Positions 8,569 to 18,985 are shown, counted from the stretch's first letter. The stretch is 64,000 nucleotides of DNA from Acinetobacter gerneri DSM 14967 = CIP 107464 = MTCC 9824 (GCF_000368565.1 NZ_KB849549.1:62001-126000), one strand, 5' to 3'. Translations and numbers: made by a program. The notes: a model not told the origin generated them from the letters alone.

Positions 8569-9018
8569 ATGCAACTCAATAAATTTACCGATTACGCCTT
8601 ACGTATATTAATGTATATCTCTCGACCTAGAGATGTACCGTATACGATTGCTGAAATTGCGGAAGACTTACATGTTTCGCAAAATCATTTGGTCAAAATT
8701 GTGCATTTTATGGCAAAGCAAGAATGGATTATCACCACACGTGGTAAAGGTGGCGGACTCAGACTAAATCCTGAAGCTTTAACACTACGATTAGGTGATC
8801 TTGTGAGAATTTTACAAGGCAATCAACAAATTGTTGAATGCAATGAGCCTCCTTGTGTTTTGCGTAGCCAATGTGGCTTAAAAGGTATTTTAGATCATGC
8901 GCTAGAACAGTTTTATCAAAGCTTAGATCAATACACTTTAAAAGATGTACTTACTCCGCGCTCATCCAAATCAAGCAAAGTAGCTGAACATTCTCCGATT
9001 CAGCTTCTCAATATTTAA
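8569..9018 (+). CDS. nsrR: Rrf2-family nitric-oxide-sensing repressor NsrR
   Basis: The 149-residue product starts MQLNKFTDYALRILMYI. The winged helix-turn-helix is TIAEIAEDLHVSQNHLVKIV. Cys91, Cys96 and Cys102 (CNEPPCVLRSQC) match the three cluster ligands of E. coli NsrR in number and position. NsrR binds an Fe-S cluster and releases DNA when the cluster is nitrosylated. Two NsrR-type operators lie upstream of the neighbouring globins, so these are the likely targets. A longer reading from a TTG at 8545 adds eight unconserved residues. Confidence 0.93.
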   Translation: MQLNKFTDYALRILMYISRPRDVPYTIAEIAEDLHVSQNHLVKIVHFMAKQEWIITTRGKGGGLRLNPEALTLRLGDLVRILQGNQQIVECNEPPCVLRSQCGLKGILDHALEQFYQSLDQYTLKDVLTPRSSKSSKVAEHSPIQLLNI

Positions 9019-9019
9019 A

Positions 9020-9052
9020 AAAATACCCTGCACTGAGTCAGGGTATTTTTTA
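9020..9052. terminator. Bidirectional terminator between nsrR and gcd
   Basis: AAAATACCCTG pairs with CAGGGTATTTT around an eight-base loop. There are runs of A before and T after, so it can serve both convergent genes. Confidence 0.88.
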
Positions 9053-9062
9053 GTTCAATGCT

Positions 9063-11471
9063 TTATTTTGGCAATTTATAAGCCACTAAATAATCACCTA
9101 CTGGGGTTTTCATAAAGTGATGACCACCCGCCATAATCACGAGATATTGCTCACCATTTTGTGAATAGGTCATTGGTGTTGCTTGACCACCCGCTGGAAG
9201 TGTATCACTCCAAAGTTCTTTACCTGTTTTTAGGTCAATCGCACGAATCTTGTCATCAGTTGTTGCTGCAACAAATGCGACACCACCTGCAGTAATGATT
9301 GGACCACCATTGTTTGGTGTACCAATATTGATCGGCATGTGTGTAGGCAAGCCAAATGGACCATTGCGCTCAGCACTACCGAGTGGATGTTGCCACAAGA
9401 TTTTTTTAGTGTGTAAATCAATTGCACTAATCATACCGTACGGCGGTTCACTACATAGCATTTGTGTTGGACTATAGAATGGACCAATCGTTACGCCATA
9501 TGGTGTTTCATCCATTGGACGTTTAGGACTAACAAGATTTGGATTGAATTTAGGATTATCCAAAGAATATACGCCATCTTTAACCACATCTTTACGATGT
9601 AAAAGCTGTGCATACATTGGGGTATTGTTCCAGTTTGCGATAATTACCCCATGATTTGCATCATAAGCATAACTACCCCAGTCACTACCACCGTTGTTCC
9701 CCGGATACATGATCCACGGTTTAGACAAGCTTGGTGCGGTAAACATACCATCATAATTCGCTTGTTTAAATTTGATACGACACATCATTTGGTCGATTGG
9801 TGAAATTCCCCACATTTGTTTTTCAGTTAAATCAGGGAAACCTAGTCGTGGAATACCTACAGAGAAAGGTTGTGTCTTAGAAAGAGATTCTTCTTTCAAC
9901 TCACCTTTAGGTACCGGGCGTTCTTCAACCGCAGAAAGTGGTTGACCATTTACACGATTGATCAAGAATGTTTGACCCAATTTTGTTGGAATCAACATCG
10001 CTGGAACAGCTTTACCAGATGCATCAGGATAGTCAATCAATGTTGGCTGTGAACCTAAGTCCATATCCCAAACATCTTTATGTACAGTTTGATAAACCCA
10101 ACGTACATCACCTGTTTGCGCATCCAATGCAACCACAGCAGAAGATACTTTATTTTCTTCAGGGGTACGCATTGCACTGTAATGGTCGGCAGCAGAGTTA
10201 CCCATTGGAATATAAACTAAACCAAGTTTCTCATCGCCAACAGATGCTGTCCAAGAGTTTGGTGTACCACGGCTATATTCTTGACCTGGACCTGGCTCAG
10301 CTTTTTGACCCGGACGATTGACATCCCAAGCCCATTTAAATTGACCTGTTTCAGCATCATAACCACGAACTACACCAGATGGTGCCCAACGTCTTTGGTT
10401 GTCTTTAACTTCCTGACTGGTCACGATAGTATCTTTTACGATCGTTACAGGAGCTGTAATTGCTAAGAAACTTGGAACTGTTTCGCCCATACCTTTAAGC
10501 AAGTTCGCTTGACCGTGCTCACCAAAGCCTTCACAAGCTTTACCTGTTTCAGTATCTACAGCAAGTAAGCGCATATCCAAAGTACCCACGATAATACGGC
10601 TATGACACGCTTGACCTGCAGGAATAACTTTAGACTCATAATAAGTCAAACCACGACATGCGGCAGTGTAAGGAACACTTTTATACTGAACGCCTGATTT
10701 GAACTGCCAAATTTCTTTACCTGTCGATGGATCGACACGACTGATATTATTGGTCGCACTACATACATACAGTCCATTACCGACTTTAATCGGTGTATGT
10801 TCAGCTGCCCATTTATTGATTTTACCTGCAGGTGGAAGATCGCCTGTACGATAAACCCATGCACGTTCAAGTTTCCCCACATTTTCTGCATTGATTTGTT
10901 TCAATGGAGAATAACGAGTGGCATCGGCATCACGACCATAATATTTCCAATCAGAATCGGCTTGAGTTGGATCATTACTTTCGCCAACCAGCGGCTTATC
11001 TGGAAATGGCAGGCCTGAGTCATAAACAAATTTAGGTGTAAATGCCAAAATACCTGCAATCACAAAACAAAGCACAATAATTCCACTGAGAATCAGAGAT
11101 ACTTTTTTGCTTGCGCCACGTTCTATTTTAGGCAAGAGTAATGCGAGGAAAAGTGCAAAGACCGCAAAAACTGCTACTCGGGGCACCCATCCCCAAAATC
11201 TTGAACCACTTTCCCAAATTGTCCAAAGCAATGTAAGGACAAAGAAAACACCAAATACCCAAGCACCTGACATTTTATTTTTAAAGAGCAGAATCCCTGA
11301 AACGATGAGTGCAACCCCTGCAATCAAATAGTACCAAGAACCACCTAAAGTAACGAGATAACCTCCACCAAAGATCAGAGGAAGCGAAAAAAGAATAAAA
11401 ACAATAGCTAAGATTTTGACAAGAATAGAATGTTGTATTGTTCTTCCTGCCGTATCGTATTCTGACGTCAT
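9063..11471 (-). CDS. gcd: Membrane-bound PQQ-dependent glucose dehydrogenase
   Basis: The 802-residue length matches Acinetobacter membrane glucose dehydrogenase. Residues about 15-145 hold about five hydrophobic membrane segments. The rest is an eight-bladed beta-propeller with repeated tryptophan-docking strands such as DPSTGKEIWQF and DLKTGKELWSD. WDMDLGSQPTLIDYP is typical of the PQQ site region. The enzyme oxidises glucose to gluconolactone on the periplasmic side and passes electrons to ubiquinone. No pqq biosynthesis genes are in the window. It is transcribed alone, convergent with nsrR. Confidence 0.96.
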   Translation of the reverse strand: MTSEYDTAGRTIQHSILVKILAIVFILFSLPLIFGGGYLVTLGGSWYYLIAGVALIVSGILLFKNKMSGAWVFGVFFVLTLLWTIWESGSRFWGWVPRVAVFAVFALFLALLLPKIERGASKKVSLILSGIIVLCFVIAGILAFTPKFVYDSGLPFPDKPLVGESNDPTQADSDWKYYGRDADATRYSPLKQINAENVGKLERAWVYRTGDLPPAGKINKWAAEHTPIKVGNGLYVCSATNNISRVDPSTGKEIWQFKSGVQYKSVPYTAACRGLTYYESKVIPAGQACHSRIIVGTLDMRLLAVDTETGKACEGFGEHGQANLLKGMGETVPSFLAITAPVTIVKDTIVTSQEVKDNQRRWAPSGVVRGYDAETGQFKWAWDVNRPGQKAEPGPGQEYSRGTPNSWTASVGDEKLGLVYIPMGNSAADHYSAMRTPEENKVSSAVVALDAQTGDVRWVYQTVHKDVWDMDLGSQPTLIDYPDASGKAVPAMLIPTKLGQTFLINRVNGQPLSAVEERPVPKGELKEESLSKTQPFSVGIPRLGFPDLTEKQMWGISPIDQMMCRIKFKQANYDGMFTAPSLSKPWIMYPGNNGGSDWGSYAYDANHGVIIANWNNTPMYAQLLHRKDVVKDGVYSLDNPKFNPNLVSPKRPMDETPYGVTIGPFYSPTQMLCSEPPYGMISAIDLHTKKILWQHPLGSAERNGPFGLPTHMPINIGTPNNGGPIITAGGVAFVAATTDDKIRAIDLKTGKELWSDTLPAGGQATPMTYSQNGEQYLVIMAGGHHFMKTPVGDYLVAYKLPK

Positions 11472-11809
11472 TTAAACACTCCATAGTAGAGCTGCCCCCT
11501 TTCTGCATAGGCAAAAAGAGGCCAATAATTTGATAAATTACTTATTTTGAAGCGAAAATAGATGACATTTATTTATAAAAAATATCACTATGTGACAATC
11601 AATATGATTGATTTGAACATTTATATTTTAATATTTAGTTTATAGTTTCTTCACACTTTACACAAAAAATAATAATTCAGTTACATTTTTTATATATTTC
11701 TTGATATTCATCACATCATCGTTAAAAGCAATCTTTTCAATACAAATTCGCTTGAATCTATGACTTCCTTTATAATGTTCAAGTGAAAGCAAAGAATTGA
11801 AGTTGAAAT
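11472..11809. other. Intergenic region between divergent gcd and engB
   Basis: This is 338 bases of AT-rich sequence between divergent genes. It must contain both promoters, but I see no clear -35/-10 pair or operator. A short minus-strand open frame overlapping the engB start has no coding support. Confidence 0.6.
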
Positions 11810-12652
11810 ATGCATCGTAGTAGTGGAAAGTCGAGAAACAGCAAAACATCAAGTGCGCCTAAGCAAAAGATTAGCTACGAAAAGAAAGTCGATTCAGCAA
11901 TTACGGAATATGCTGTTCAATCTTTAAATTGGCTTCGCAGAGCTGAATTTTTAATGAGTGCGCCCAAACTCAATCTGTGTGTAGAAGACACAGGTTATGA
12001 GATTGCATTTGCAGGTCGCTCAAATGCAGGTAAGTCCAGTGCAATCAATGCTCTAACCAACCAAAAACAGCTTGCACGAGCATCAAAAAAGCCTGGTCGT
12101 ACTCAGATGATCAACTTTTTTAGCTTGGGCAATCCAAATCAGCGTTTAGTCGATTTGCCGGGTTATGGCTATGCTGCCGTTCCTGAAGCCATGAAAATTG
12201 TATGGCAAAAAGAACTTGAAAATTACCTTATTCATCGTCAAAGCCTACAAGGTCTGGTCTTGTTAATGGATATTCGTCATCCGCTACAACATTTTGACGT
12301 CATGATGCTCGAATGGGCCTATTCACGTAAATTGTTTGTCCATGTGTTGTTGACCAAGTCAGACAAGCTCAATCGCGGACCTGCCAATAAAGCCCTTCTT
12401 GAAGTCAAAAACGCGTTGAAAAAGATGAAACTGGATTTCTCGATCCAATTATTCTCATCGCTAAACAAACAAGGTTTAGAGGAATTGGCAAGTATTATGG
12501 GGGGACGTCTCAATTTCACGCTTGATCAAAATGTACAATTTGACCTTGATGCAATTCCTGAAATGTCTTTAGAAGATGATGCCGAAGAAGTGGATTTTGA
12601 AGATTCAGAAATTGAAAATATCCAAGATGAAACGCCGAATGAGGCACAATAA
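11810..12652 (+). CDS. engB: Ribosome biogenesis GTPase EngB/YsxC
   Basis: The 280-residue product has a TrmE-Era-EngA-EngB-type GTPase core: P-loop GRSNAGKSSAINAL, G2 region PGRTQMINFF, G3 DLPGYGYAAVPE, G4 TKSDKL. EngB is needed for late 50S assembly. Compared with the E. coli protein (about 210 residues) there is an N-terminal Ser/Lys-rich extension of about 35 residues before MSAPKLNLCVEDTG and an acidic C-terminal tail (residues 243-280). The Shine-Dalgarno at 11810 is weak, so a later start cannot be ruled out. Confidence 0.93.
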   Translation: MHRSSGKSRNSKTSSAPKQKISYEKKVDSAITEYAVQSLNWLRRAEFLMSAPKLNLCVEDTGYEIAFAGRSNAGKSSAINALTNQKQLARASKKPGRTQMINFFSLGNPNQRLVDLPGYGYAAVPEAMKIVWQKELENYLIHRQSLQGLVLLMDIRHPLQHFDVMMLEWAYSRKLFVHVLLTKSDKLNRGPANKALLEVKNALKKMKLDFSIQLFSSLNKQGLEELASIMGGRLNFTLDQNVQFDLDAIPEMSLEDDAEEVDFEDSEIENIQDETPNEAQ

Positions 12653-12690
12653 TTGGCTTTTTGACTGATACGTTCACAAAATGATAATGG

Positions 12691-12731
12691 AATGTCCCCT
12701 ATTGCTAAGTACGATTCGGGACATTTTTTTA
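12691..12731 (+). terminator. Rho-independent terminator after engB
   Basis: AATGTCCC (12691-12698) pairs with GGGACATT (12718-12725), followed by TTTTT. The loop is long at 19 bases. Confidence 0.8.
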
Positions 12732-12769
12732 TACTAAAAATATTAGAAAACTAAAAATTAGGCGACACA

Positions 12770-13714
12770 ATGGGTATTTTATCTCGTTTTAAAAATAGTA
12801 AGATTGGCTCTTCCATTTCTTATCACATCAAACCACGTAAAGTGAAATTTGAATGGAAAGATACGCCAACGGATTGGATTCCAAATCAGGCATTTGCAAG
12901 TTACTTTGTAAATGAAATAAACACGATTCTTCCAGCAGGTGAGTTTTGGTTTTGTCGTTTATATAACAAAGTCTTACCTAAGATTACTGATGAAAAACTA
13001 GCAGAAGATGTTCGAGCATTTATTCGTCAAGAAGCCATGCATGCTCAAGCGCATAACTCTGCAAATAAAGAATATCTCACAGCTAGAAATATCGAGATTG
13101 AACGTAATTTAAAAATTATGGACTTCTTGTTTAACAAAATGTTAGCTGATGCACCATTGGGTTTGACCGTTCCTAAAGTCCTTGATCATCAATGGGATTT
13201 GTTCCGTCTCGGGATCATTGCCACAGTCGAACATATGACCTGTGTTTTGGGTAAATATGCGCTATATAACAAACAATGGGAACGTCTAGGCGCTGATCCA
13301 AATATGTTAGATTTGATCAAATGGCATGGCGCTGAAGAAATAGAACATCGTACCGTAGCTTTTGATTTATATCGCCATTTAGGTGGTGGTTATATCTCAA
13401 GATATTATCAAAGTCTGATTGCGATTGTGGCTATTTTGGGCTTATGGGTAGATGGCGCAGCACATATTATGGGACAAGATCCACGTTTTGCAGATAAAAA
13501 ACCTGCATTTTATAAACCGTGGATTTGGCGTGAATGGGCTGATATTGCTCAAAAAGATAATCGTATTTTACCGCATCCATTCTGGTTAATATCTCAACAA
13601 TTGGGTTATTTAACGCCATGGTATGATCCTGTCCATGAAGCTAAAACTGAAGATGCGATTGCTTATCTAGATCAGTCGCCTGCAGCAAAACGTGCTTTAT
13701 TGAAAGTCGCATAA
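12770..13714 (+). CDS. PF10118-type predicted metal-dependent hydrolase
   Basis: This 314-residue protein resembles the PF10118/COG3687 family. Conserved acid-histidine clusters are EAMHAQAHN (about residue 87), EHMTCVLG (about 156) and GAEEIEHRTVAFD (about 187), consistent with a helical di-metal site. One hydrophobic segment (about 222-238) may be membrane-associated. The family's substrate is not established, so the hydrolase name is a family label only. It is flanked by terminators on both sides and is therefore probably monocistronic. Confidence 0.8.
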   Translation: MGILSRFKNSKIGSSISYHIKPRKVKFEWKDTPTDWIPNQAFASYFVNEINTILPAGEFWFCRLYNKVLPKITDEKLAEDVRAFIRQEAMHAQAHNSANKEYLTARNIEIERNLKIMDFLFNKMLADAPLGLTVPKVLDHQWDLFRLGIIATVEHMTCVLGKYALYNKQWERLGADPNMLDLIKWHGAEEIEHRTVAFDLYRHLGGGYISRYYQSLIAIVAILGLWVDGAAHIMGQDPRFADKKPAFYKPWIWREWADIAQKDNRILPHPFWLISQQLGYLTPWYDPVHEAKTEDAIAYLDQSPAAKRALLKVA

Positions 13715-13759
13715 CTCACATAAAATCACTTAGCTTGATCAAACTTAAGTGATCTAAAC

Positions 13760-13790
13760 AAAAAAGCAGGATTTATTTCCTGCTTTTTTT
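13760..13790. terminator. Bidirectional terminator between convergent genes
   Basis: AAAAAGCAGGA (13761-13771) pairs with TCCTGCTTTTT (13778-13788) around a six-base loop, with A and T runs on both sides. Confidence 0.9.
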
Positions 13791-13836
13791 ATGACTTGAT
13801 CAATGATGAAGAATCAAAATATTGTGCTTAAAAAAC

Positions 13837-15093
13837 TTAACTTTTTACATCAAGCAGCTCATCCGACTCTTTGGTATATCGATCGACCACCACACTGATC
13901 ATCATATCTCCTTGCACATTGACCACCGTCCTAACCGTATCCAAGATTCGATCAATCGGAAGTAAAATCGCTATCGCCTCAGCAGGTAGACCCACAGATT
14001 GTAAAACCATAATCATCGTCACCATACCCGCACTCGGTATGCCTGGTGCGCCAAGCGAAGCAATCATTGCTGTTAAACACACAATAATTTGCTGACCCAC
14101 ACTCAGATCCAAACCGATCAAATTTGCGATAAATAAAGCTGCTGCCGCCTCATACAACGCAGTTCCATCCATATTCATCTGTGACCCAATTGGAATCACA
14201 AAGCCAGCCGTTTGTGGACGTACACCCAAATTGTCTTTGGCGCACTGCATGGAAAGTGGCAAAGTTGCAGAGCTTGAACTAGTAGCAAATGCTGTGATCA
14301 AGGCTGAGCGTGTTCCTTTAAAAAAGGTGATCGGATCCATTTTTCCAAATATCCAAAGCAAGAGTGGCAACACCACAGCGCCATGAAAAATAGTTGTTCC
14401 AGTCACCACCAATGAGAACTCAAGCAAACTATTTAAAATAGAAAGATTTTCGGTTGCGATCAATTTAGCCAATAAAGCAAAAATCCCAATCGGTGCAAGC
14501 TTCATCACCCAACCCACAAGCATCATCATCATATTAAAAAATTGCTGTAACAACTTTCGAATTGATTGAAAATGCTCACCACCTTTGACCAAAGCAGCAC
14601 CAACAAAAAATGCAAAGACCACGACAGCCAAAACATTTCCATCGCTAAATGCTTTAAATGGATTGATCAGCGTATTTTGAATAAAGTTAGTTAAAAATGA
14701 GCCAGGGGTAAGCGTATCAGGCGTTTGATGTTGGCTCATTGCATCTTTAAACAATGAAATATCCATCCCCTTGCCCACTCCAAAAATATGGGTGCAGGCG
14801 ATGCCGAGGATCAATGCCAAGGTCGTTGTGGTGAAACAACAAATCAGGGTGATTTTCCATACCCGTCCAAACTGCCCGCCCGCTTGTAGATTTGAAACAC
14901 CGACCACAATCGAGCTAAAAATCAAAGGCACCAACAGCATTTTAAGCAAACCAATAAATATGCCACTGGCAATGCTCAGCGCATAAATACTGCCATCAAA
15001 AAAACTGGTTTTCGGATATAGGGTTAACAAAAATCCATAAGCCACACCAAGTACGGCTGCGATAAAAATCTGGGTATTGAGGCTGATCTTCAT
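13837..15093 (-). CDS. Dicarboxylate/amino acid:cation symporter (SDF family)
   Basis: The 418-residue integral membrane protein carries the signature motifs of the GltP/DctA family: the serine-rich reentrant loop AFATSSSSATLPLS, MNMDGTALYEA, and the second hairpin LGAPGIPSAGMV. DRILDTVRTVVNVQGD is the substrate-binding helix; its Arg is typical of carriers of acidic substrates such as glutamate, aspartate or C4-dicarboxylates. The exact substrate cannot be fixed from sequence. It sits between two hairpin terminators and is probably transcribed alone. Confidence 0.93.
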   Translation of the reverse strand: MKISLNTQIFIAAVLGVAYGFLLTLYPKTSFFDGSIYALSIASGIFIGLLKMLLVPLIFSSIVVGVSNLQAGGQFGRVWKITLICCFTTTTLALILGIACTHIFGVGKGMDISLFKDAMSQHQTPDTLTPGSFLTNFIQNTLINPFKAFSDGNVLAVVVFAFFVGAALVKGGEHFQSIRKLLQQFFNMMMMLVGWVMKLAPIGIFALLAKLIATENLSILNSLLEFSLVVTGTTIFHGAVVLPLLLWIFGKMDPITFFKGTRSALITAFATSSSSATLPLSMQCAKDNLGVRPQTAGFVIPIGSQMNMDGTALYEAAAALFIANLIGLDLSVGQQIIVCLTAMIASLGAPGIPSAGMVTMIMVLQSVGLPAEAIAILLPIDRILDTVRTVVNVQGDMMISVVVDRYTKESDELLDVKS

Positions 15094-15180
15094 ATATTTG
15101 TTTTATGGTCCATTTTCTTCATGATGCCATTTCAAGGCATAACAATCGAGATTTTTTTCAGATAAGCAACGCAGGATAAT

Positions 15181-15210
15181 AAAAAAGCGACCTATTTGAT
15201 CGCTTTTTTA
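15181..15210. terminator. Hairpin terminator between tesB and the symporter
   Basis: AAAAAAGCGA (15181-15190) pairs with TCGCTTTTTT (15200-15209). On the minus strand it lies downstream of tesB. Confidence 0.85.
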
Positions 15211-15261
15211 AATTTCTATTTCGCTTGTTTGTCTTATACAAAACAAAGATTCAAATACAAC

Positions 15262-16131
15262 TTAGGTTTCAATCTCACGTAAACGCATCAAGCCTTCTTG
15301 AGTCGTACTACAAACCAATTGACCATTTTGCCACATACGTCCAAAGTTCAGACCACGAGCATTTGAGCTTACCGTTGCGTCCATGTCATACAACATCCAG
15401 TCATCTACTCTAAAAGGTTTATGGAAATAAATGGCATGATCAATACTGGCAATCTGTAAACTTGGTGTTAAATAATTCAAACCATGAGGACGCAGTGCAG
15501 TCGTCATCAAAGTGAAATCCGAATAAAACGCTGCAATAGATTGATGCAAAGCGATTTCATCCAGTTCCGTCGGTATTTTTTCATGCGTACGCAAATAATG
15601 TGAATACGATGGTGCTTCAGGCTGCGGATGAAAAGGATTTGAAACATTGATCGGGCGAATCTCGATCAAACGTGGGCGCATAAAACTTGCACGCACATTT
15701 TCAGGAATAAAATTGATCAAACTTTCTTTCAACTCTTGCTCTGATTTCAAACTTTCAGGCGCAGGATATTGTGGCTCATCAATTTGATATTCAAGACCTT
15801 GTTCTTCTTTGGCAAATGACACCATCGCCATAAAAATAGTACGGCCATGTTGAATCGCACGAACTTGGCGACTTAAAAAACTTTGCCCATCTCGAATACG
15901 ATCGACTTCATAAATGATCGGCGCATTGACATCACCGCCATATAGAAAATAGGCATGCAATGAATTTGCTGGACGATCTGCTGTATAAGATGCTGCACGT
16001 AAAGCCTGCCCTAGGACTTGACCACCAAATACTCTTTTGCCAACGAGATTGCGACTTTGTCCGCGAAAAATATGTTCTTCAAGCTTTTCAAGGCTCAAAA
16101 GTTCTACAAGTTCTTGAGTTAAGGCATTCAT
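15262..16131 (-). CDS. tesB: Acyl-CoA thioesterase II
   Basis: The 289-residue double-hotdog protein has FRGQSRNLVGKRVFGGQVLGQ-type N-terminal conservation, then LHAYFLYGGD and VRAIQHGRTIF. The second hotdog contains SLQIASIDHAIYFHKPF, with the active-site Asp, and ends in STTQEGLMR. It hydrolyses acyl-CoA to free fatty acid and CoA. The ATG at 16131 is chosen because AGGA lies 8 bases upstream and the protein then begins at the conserved MNALTQELVELL; the frame extends eight codons further. Confidence 0.94.
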   Translation of the reverse strand: MNALTQELVELLSLEKLEEHIFRGQSRNLVGKRVFGGQVLGQALRAASYTADRPANSLHAYFLYGGDVNAPIIYEVDRIRDGQSFLSRQVRAIQHGRTIFMAMVSFAKEEQGLEYQIDEPQYPAPESLKSEQELKESLINFIPENVRASFMRPRLIEIRPINVSNPFHPQPEAPSYSHYLRTHEKIPTELDEIALHQSIAAFYSDFTLMTTALRPHGLNYLTPSLQIASIDHAIYFHKPFRVDDWMLYDMDATVSSNARGLNFGRMWQNGQLVCSTTQEGLMRLREIET

Positions 16132-16408
16132 AAAAACATTCCTGTCTACAGCCAACTTATATGGTGGTTTTGAGGGGTCGTGATTGAAGTAAGTTATTTT
16201 GCCACAAATGTCGATTAATTCACTATGGTTTAATTGACCTCAATAGTTCCTTAATGCTTCAATTATTCTGCTAAAATTGCTTTTTTAACAATAAAATCTA
16301 GCACTCACCGTGAAAATTATCAGATAATGTCAGATTGTTTTATCTTTATTTTTAGAAAAATTTCACTGTTTTAAAATGTGCGATTTCTATCATCGGCTAG
16401 GAGTTTCT

Positions 16409-18985
16409 ATGTCCAAGAATAGCTTTGGTCAAATGTATCGACGACTATCAAGCAAGCTACTTGACCTTGTGGTTACCCCACACGTTCTTGGAGAAGTACC
16501 CACTTCAGAGGCTCCAACAGACGAGCAAACACAGACTGAAGTACCTGTCAGCCAAAAAATTGTCTGCTATGTTTTACAAAATTATTCGCGTAGTAATGCC
16601 TTGGTTGTCGATGGTGAAACACGCCGTTTAAAGTTGACACCTGCTTTAGAAGCGATGCCTGTTGGTGATCAAACAGAAAAAGCTGCGATTTTATTTTTAC
16701 AACATCAAGATGAAACCAATTTACTCAATCCACCGCCGCATGCGTTTCCACCACGTTTATTGCGTTTGATTGAACAACTCGAAAAACATCCTGAAATTGA
16801 TATTGAATTGATTCCTGTGACCGTACTTTGGGGACGTTCACCAGATAAAGAAGATTCCTTATTTAAATTGTTATTTACCGATACTTGGGCAACGCCAAGC
16901 AAAGTAAAACAATTGATGAATATAGGCTTACATGGTCGCCAATCATTTTTAGAATTTCATAAAGCGCAATCTCTACGTAGCCTCGTCGATTTTGCCAAAG
17001 AAAATTATCCAAATCTTTCTCCTGCGACCTATATCATCAGTTCATTAAATGATTATTTGGATCGTCAGCGTGAAGTTGTTCTCGGTCCTGACCTTTCAGA
17101 TCGTCGTAATGTTATGCATTCTTTAATCAAATCAGAAGATGTGCAAGACGCGATTCGTAAAGAGTCTATCCGCTCTAAAGTCAGCATGATCGAAGCTGAA
17201 CGACGTGCAATCGGTTATGTAAATGAAATTGCATCAGATTATTCTTATTCAGCTGTTCGTTTTGCAGAAAGCTCTCTAACACGTTTATGGACGCAGCTTT
17301 ATGACGGCGTCGAAGTGCACAATTTCAGTACAGTCCGTGAATTGGCAAATGATTATGAAATCATTTATACCCCATGTCATCGTAGCCATATTGACTATTT
17401 ACTCTTGTCTTTCGTGATCTTTAAACGTGGTTTGATGGTGCCTTATATTGCCGCTGGTGACAACCTCAATCTTCCATTTGTGGGACAATTGCTTCGTGGT
17501 GGCGGTGCATTCTTTATTCGTCGGTCATTCCGTGGCAATGCACTTTATACTTCTGTATTTAAAGAATATTTGTATAGCATTTTGGCACGTAACACACCAC
17601 TTGAATACTTTATCGAGGGCGGTCGCTCACGTACAGGTCGTTTGTTACCACCTAAAACAGGTATGTTGGCGATGACTGTACATGGTTATTTACGCGGCAC
17701 ATCAAAACCAATTGCTTTCGTACCCACTTACATCGGCTATGAGCGCTTGATGGAGGGCTCGACTTATGTTGGCGAAATGCAAGGTAAACCTAAAGAAAGT
17801 GAATCTATTTTAGGGATCGTCAAAACTCTTCGAAAAATCGAGAAAATCTTCGGTAAAGTTCACTTGAATTTTGGTGAACCTGTTTTCCTTGATGATATGT
17901 TGAAACAACACGGCGCTGATCAAATCAAAATTGAACACAATGATGATCCTATTCCCGATCAAGTCTCTGCCGCAGTTAATAGCTCAGCCAATGTGATCTT
18001 GGAAAATATCAACCGAGCTGTGGTGATTAACCCAGTTTCATTGCTCTCCCTCATCTTATTGGCGACACCAAAACATACGCTCGATGAAGAAATCTGTATT
18101 AAACAACTGGATACTTATCGTGATTTGTTGGCAAACCAACCTTATGATGAGCGTACGCAAGTCACACCATTGTCAGGCAAAGAAATCATTGCTTATGGTT
18201 TGAAATTAAAACTCATCAAACGTGTTAAACATGTGCTCGGCGATATTATTGCGATCGCAGACAATCAAGGCGTATTGCTGACCTATTTTAGAAATAACAT
18301 CATTCATACTTTTGTGTTGCCATCGCTTATCGCATCCTTAGTTGAACATAACGGTAAAATCAGCAAAGGTGATTTGATTAATGTTATTCGCACACTTTAT
18401 CCATTCTTAAAAGCAGAACTATTCCTAAAATGGGATGTGACTGATCTCAAAGAACCGATTTGCAAATATGTCGATGCTTTACTCGAAGCGAAACTGATTG
18501 CGATGGATGAAGATCAAAATTTGGTTAGCCCTGCGCCAAATTCAGAAGATCATAATCAGCTTGTCGTTTTGGCTGCACCTGTCAAACAAAGTCTTGAACG
18601 TTACTATATGACTTTGGCGCTGATCACTCAGCGTGGTTCAGGCAATATCTCGACTCGCCAAGTTGAAGAATTAAGCCATTTACTTGGACAGCGTTTATCT
18701 GTGTTGTATGAGTTCAATTCTCCAGAATTTTTTGATAAGGCTTTATTTCAAAGCTTTATGAAAGTACTGACTCAACAAGGCTATATCAGCACCAATGAAG
18801 ACAATGCGATTGTCTTTGATGAGAGTTTCCAAAATGTCGCACAGTATGCCAATTTGGTTTTGGATGATGTGACTTTGCAAATGTTGCAACACATCACCAC
18901 CTTTACTGATGAGGAGTTAAAGGAAGTGCTGGATGCCGTTGCTGCGGAACAAGCCAAGAAAAGAGCAAAACGCAAGAAAGCTTAA
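16409..18985 (+). CDS. plsB: Glycerol-3-phosphate 1-O-acyltransferase PlsB
   Basis: The 858-residue product matches PlsB in length. It carries the acyltransferase blocks in order: PCHRSHIDYLLLSF (HX4D catalytic motif), GGGAFFIRRSF, FIEGGRSRTGR and AFVPTYIGYERL. It transfers an acyl chain to the sn-1 position of glycerol-3-phosphate, the first step of phospholipid synthesis at the inner membrane. TAGGAG lies just before the ATG at 16409. An upstream in-frame ATG at 16376 has no ribosome site. Confidence 0.96.
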   Translation: MSKNSFGQMYRRLSSKLLDLVVTPHVLGEVPTSEAPTDEQTQTEVPVSQKIVCYVLQNYSRSNALVVDGETRRLKLTPALEAMPVGDQTEKAAILFLQHQDETNLLNPPPHAFPPRLLRLIEQLEKHPEIDIELIPVTVLWGRSPDKEDSLFKLLFTDTWATPSKVKQLMNIGLHGRQSFLEFHKAQSLRSLVDFAKENYPNLSPATYIISSLNDYLDRQREVVLGPDLSDRRNVMHSLIKSEDVQDAIRKESIRSKVSMIEAERRAIGYVNEIASDYSYSAVRFAESSLTRLWTQLYDGVEVHNFSTVRELANDYEIIYTPCHRSHIDYLLLSFVIFKRGLMVPYIAAGDNLNLPFVGQLLRGGGAFFIRRSFRGNALYTSVFKEYLYSILARNTPLEYFIEGGRSRTGRLLPPKTGMLAMTVHGYLRGTSKPIAFVPTYIGYERLMEGSTYVGEMQGKPKESESILGIVKTLRKIEKIFGKVHLNFGEPVFLDDMLKQHGADQIKIEHNDDPIPDQVSAAVNSSANVILENINRAVVINPVSLLSLILLATPKHTLDEEICIKQLDTYRDLLANQPYDERTQVTPLSGKEIIAYGLKLKLIKRVKHVLGDIIAIADNQGVLLTYFRNNIIHTFVLPSLIASLVEHNGKISKGDLINVIRTLYPFLKAELFLKWDVTDLKEPICKYVDALLEAKLIAMDEDQNLVSPAPNSEDHNQLVVLAAPVKQSLERYYMTLALITQRGSGNISTRQVEELSHLLGQRLSVLYEFNSPEFFDKALFQSFMKVLTQQGYISTNEDNAIVFDESFQNVAQYANLVLDDVTLQMLQHITTFTDEELKEVLDAVAAEQAKKRAKRKKA

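Noticed and set aside
9968..10321. A 117-codon plus-strand frame inside gcd
   Set aside because: It is antisense to a well-conserved PQQ dehydrogenase region and shows no recognisable domain.
11658..11852. A 64-codon minus-strand frame overlapping the engB start
   Set aside because: It is low complexity and AT-driven, has no ribosome site, and conflicts with engB.
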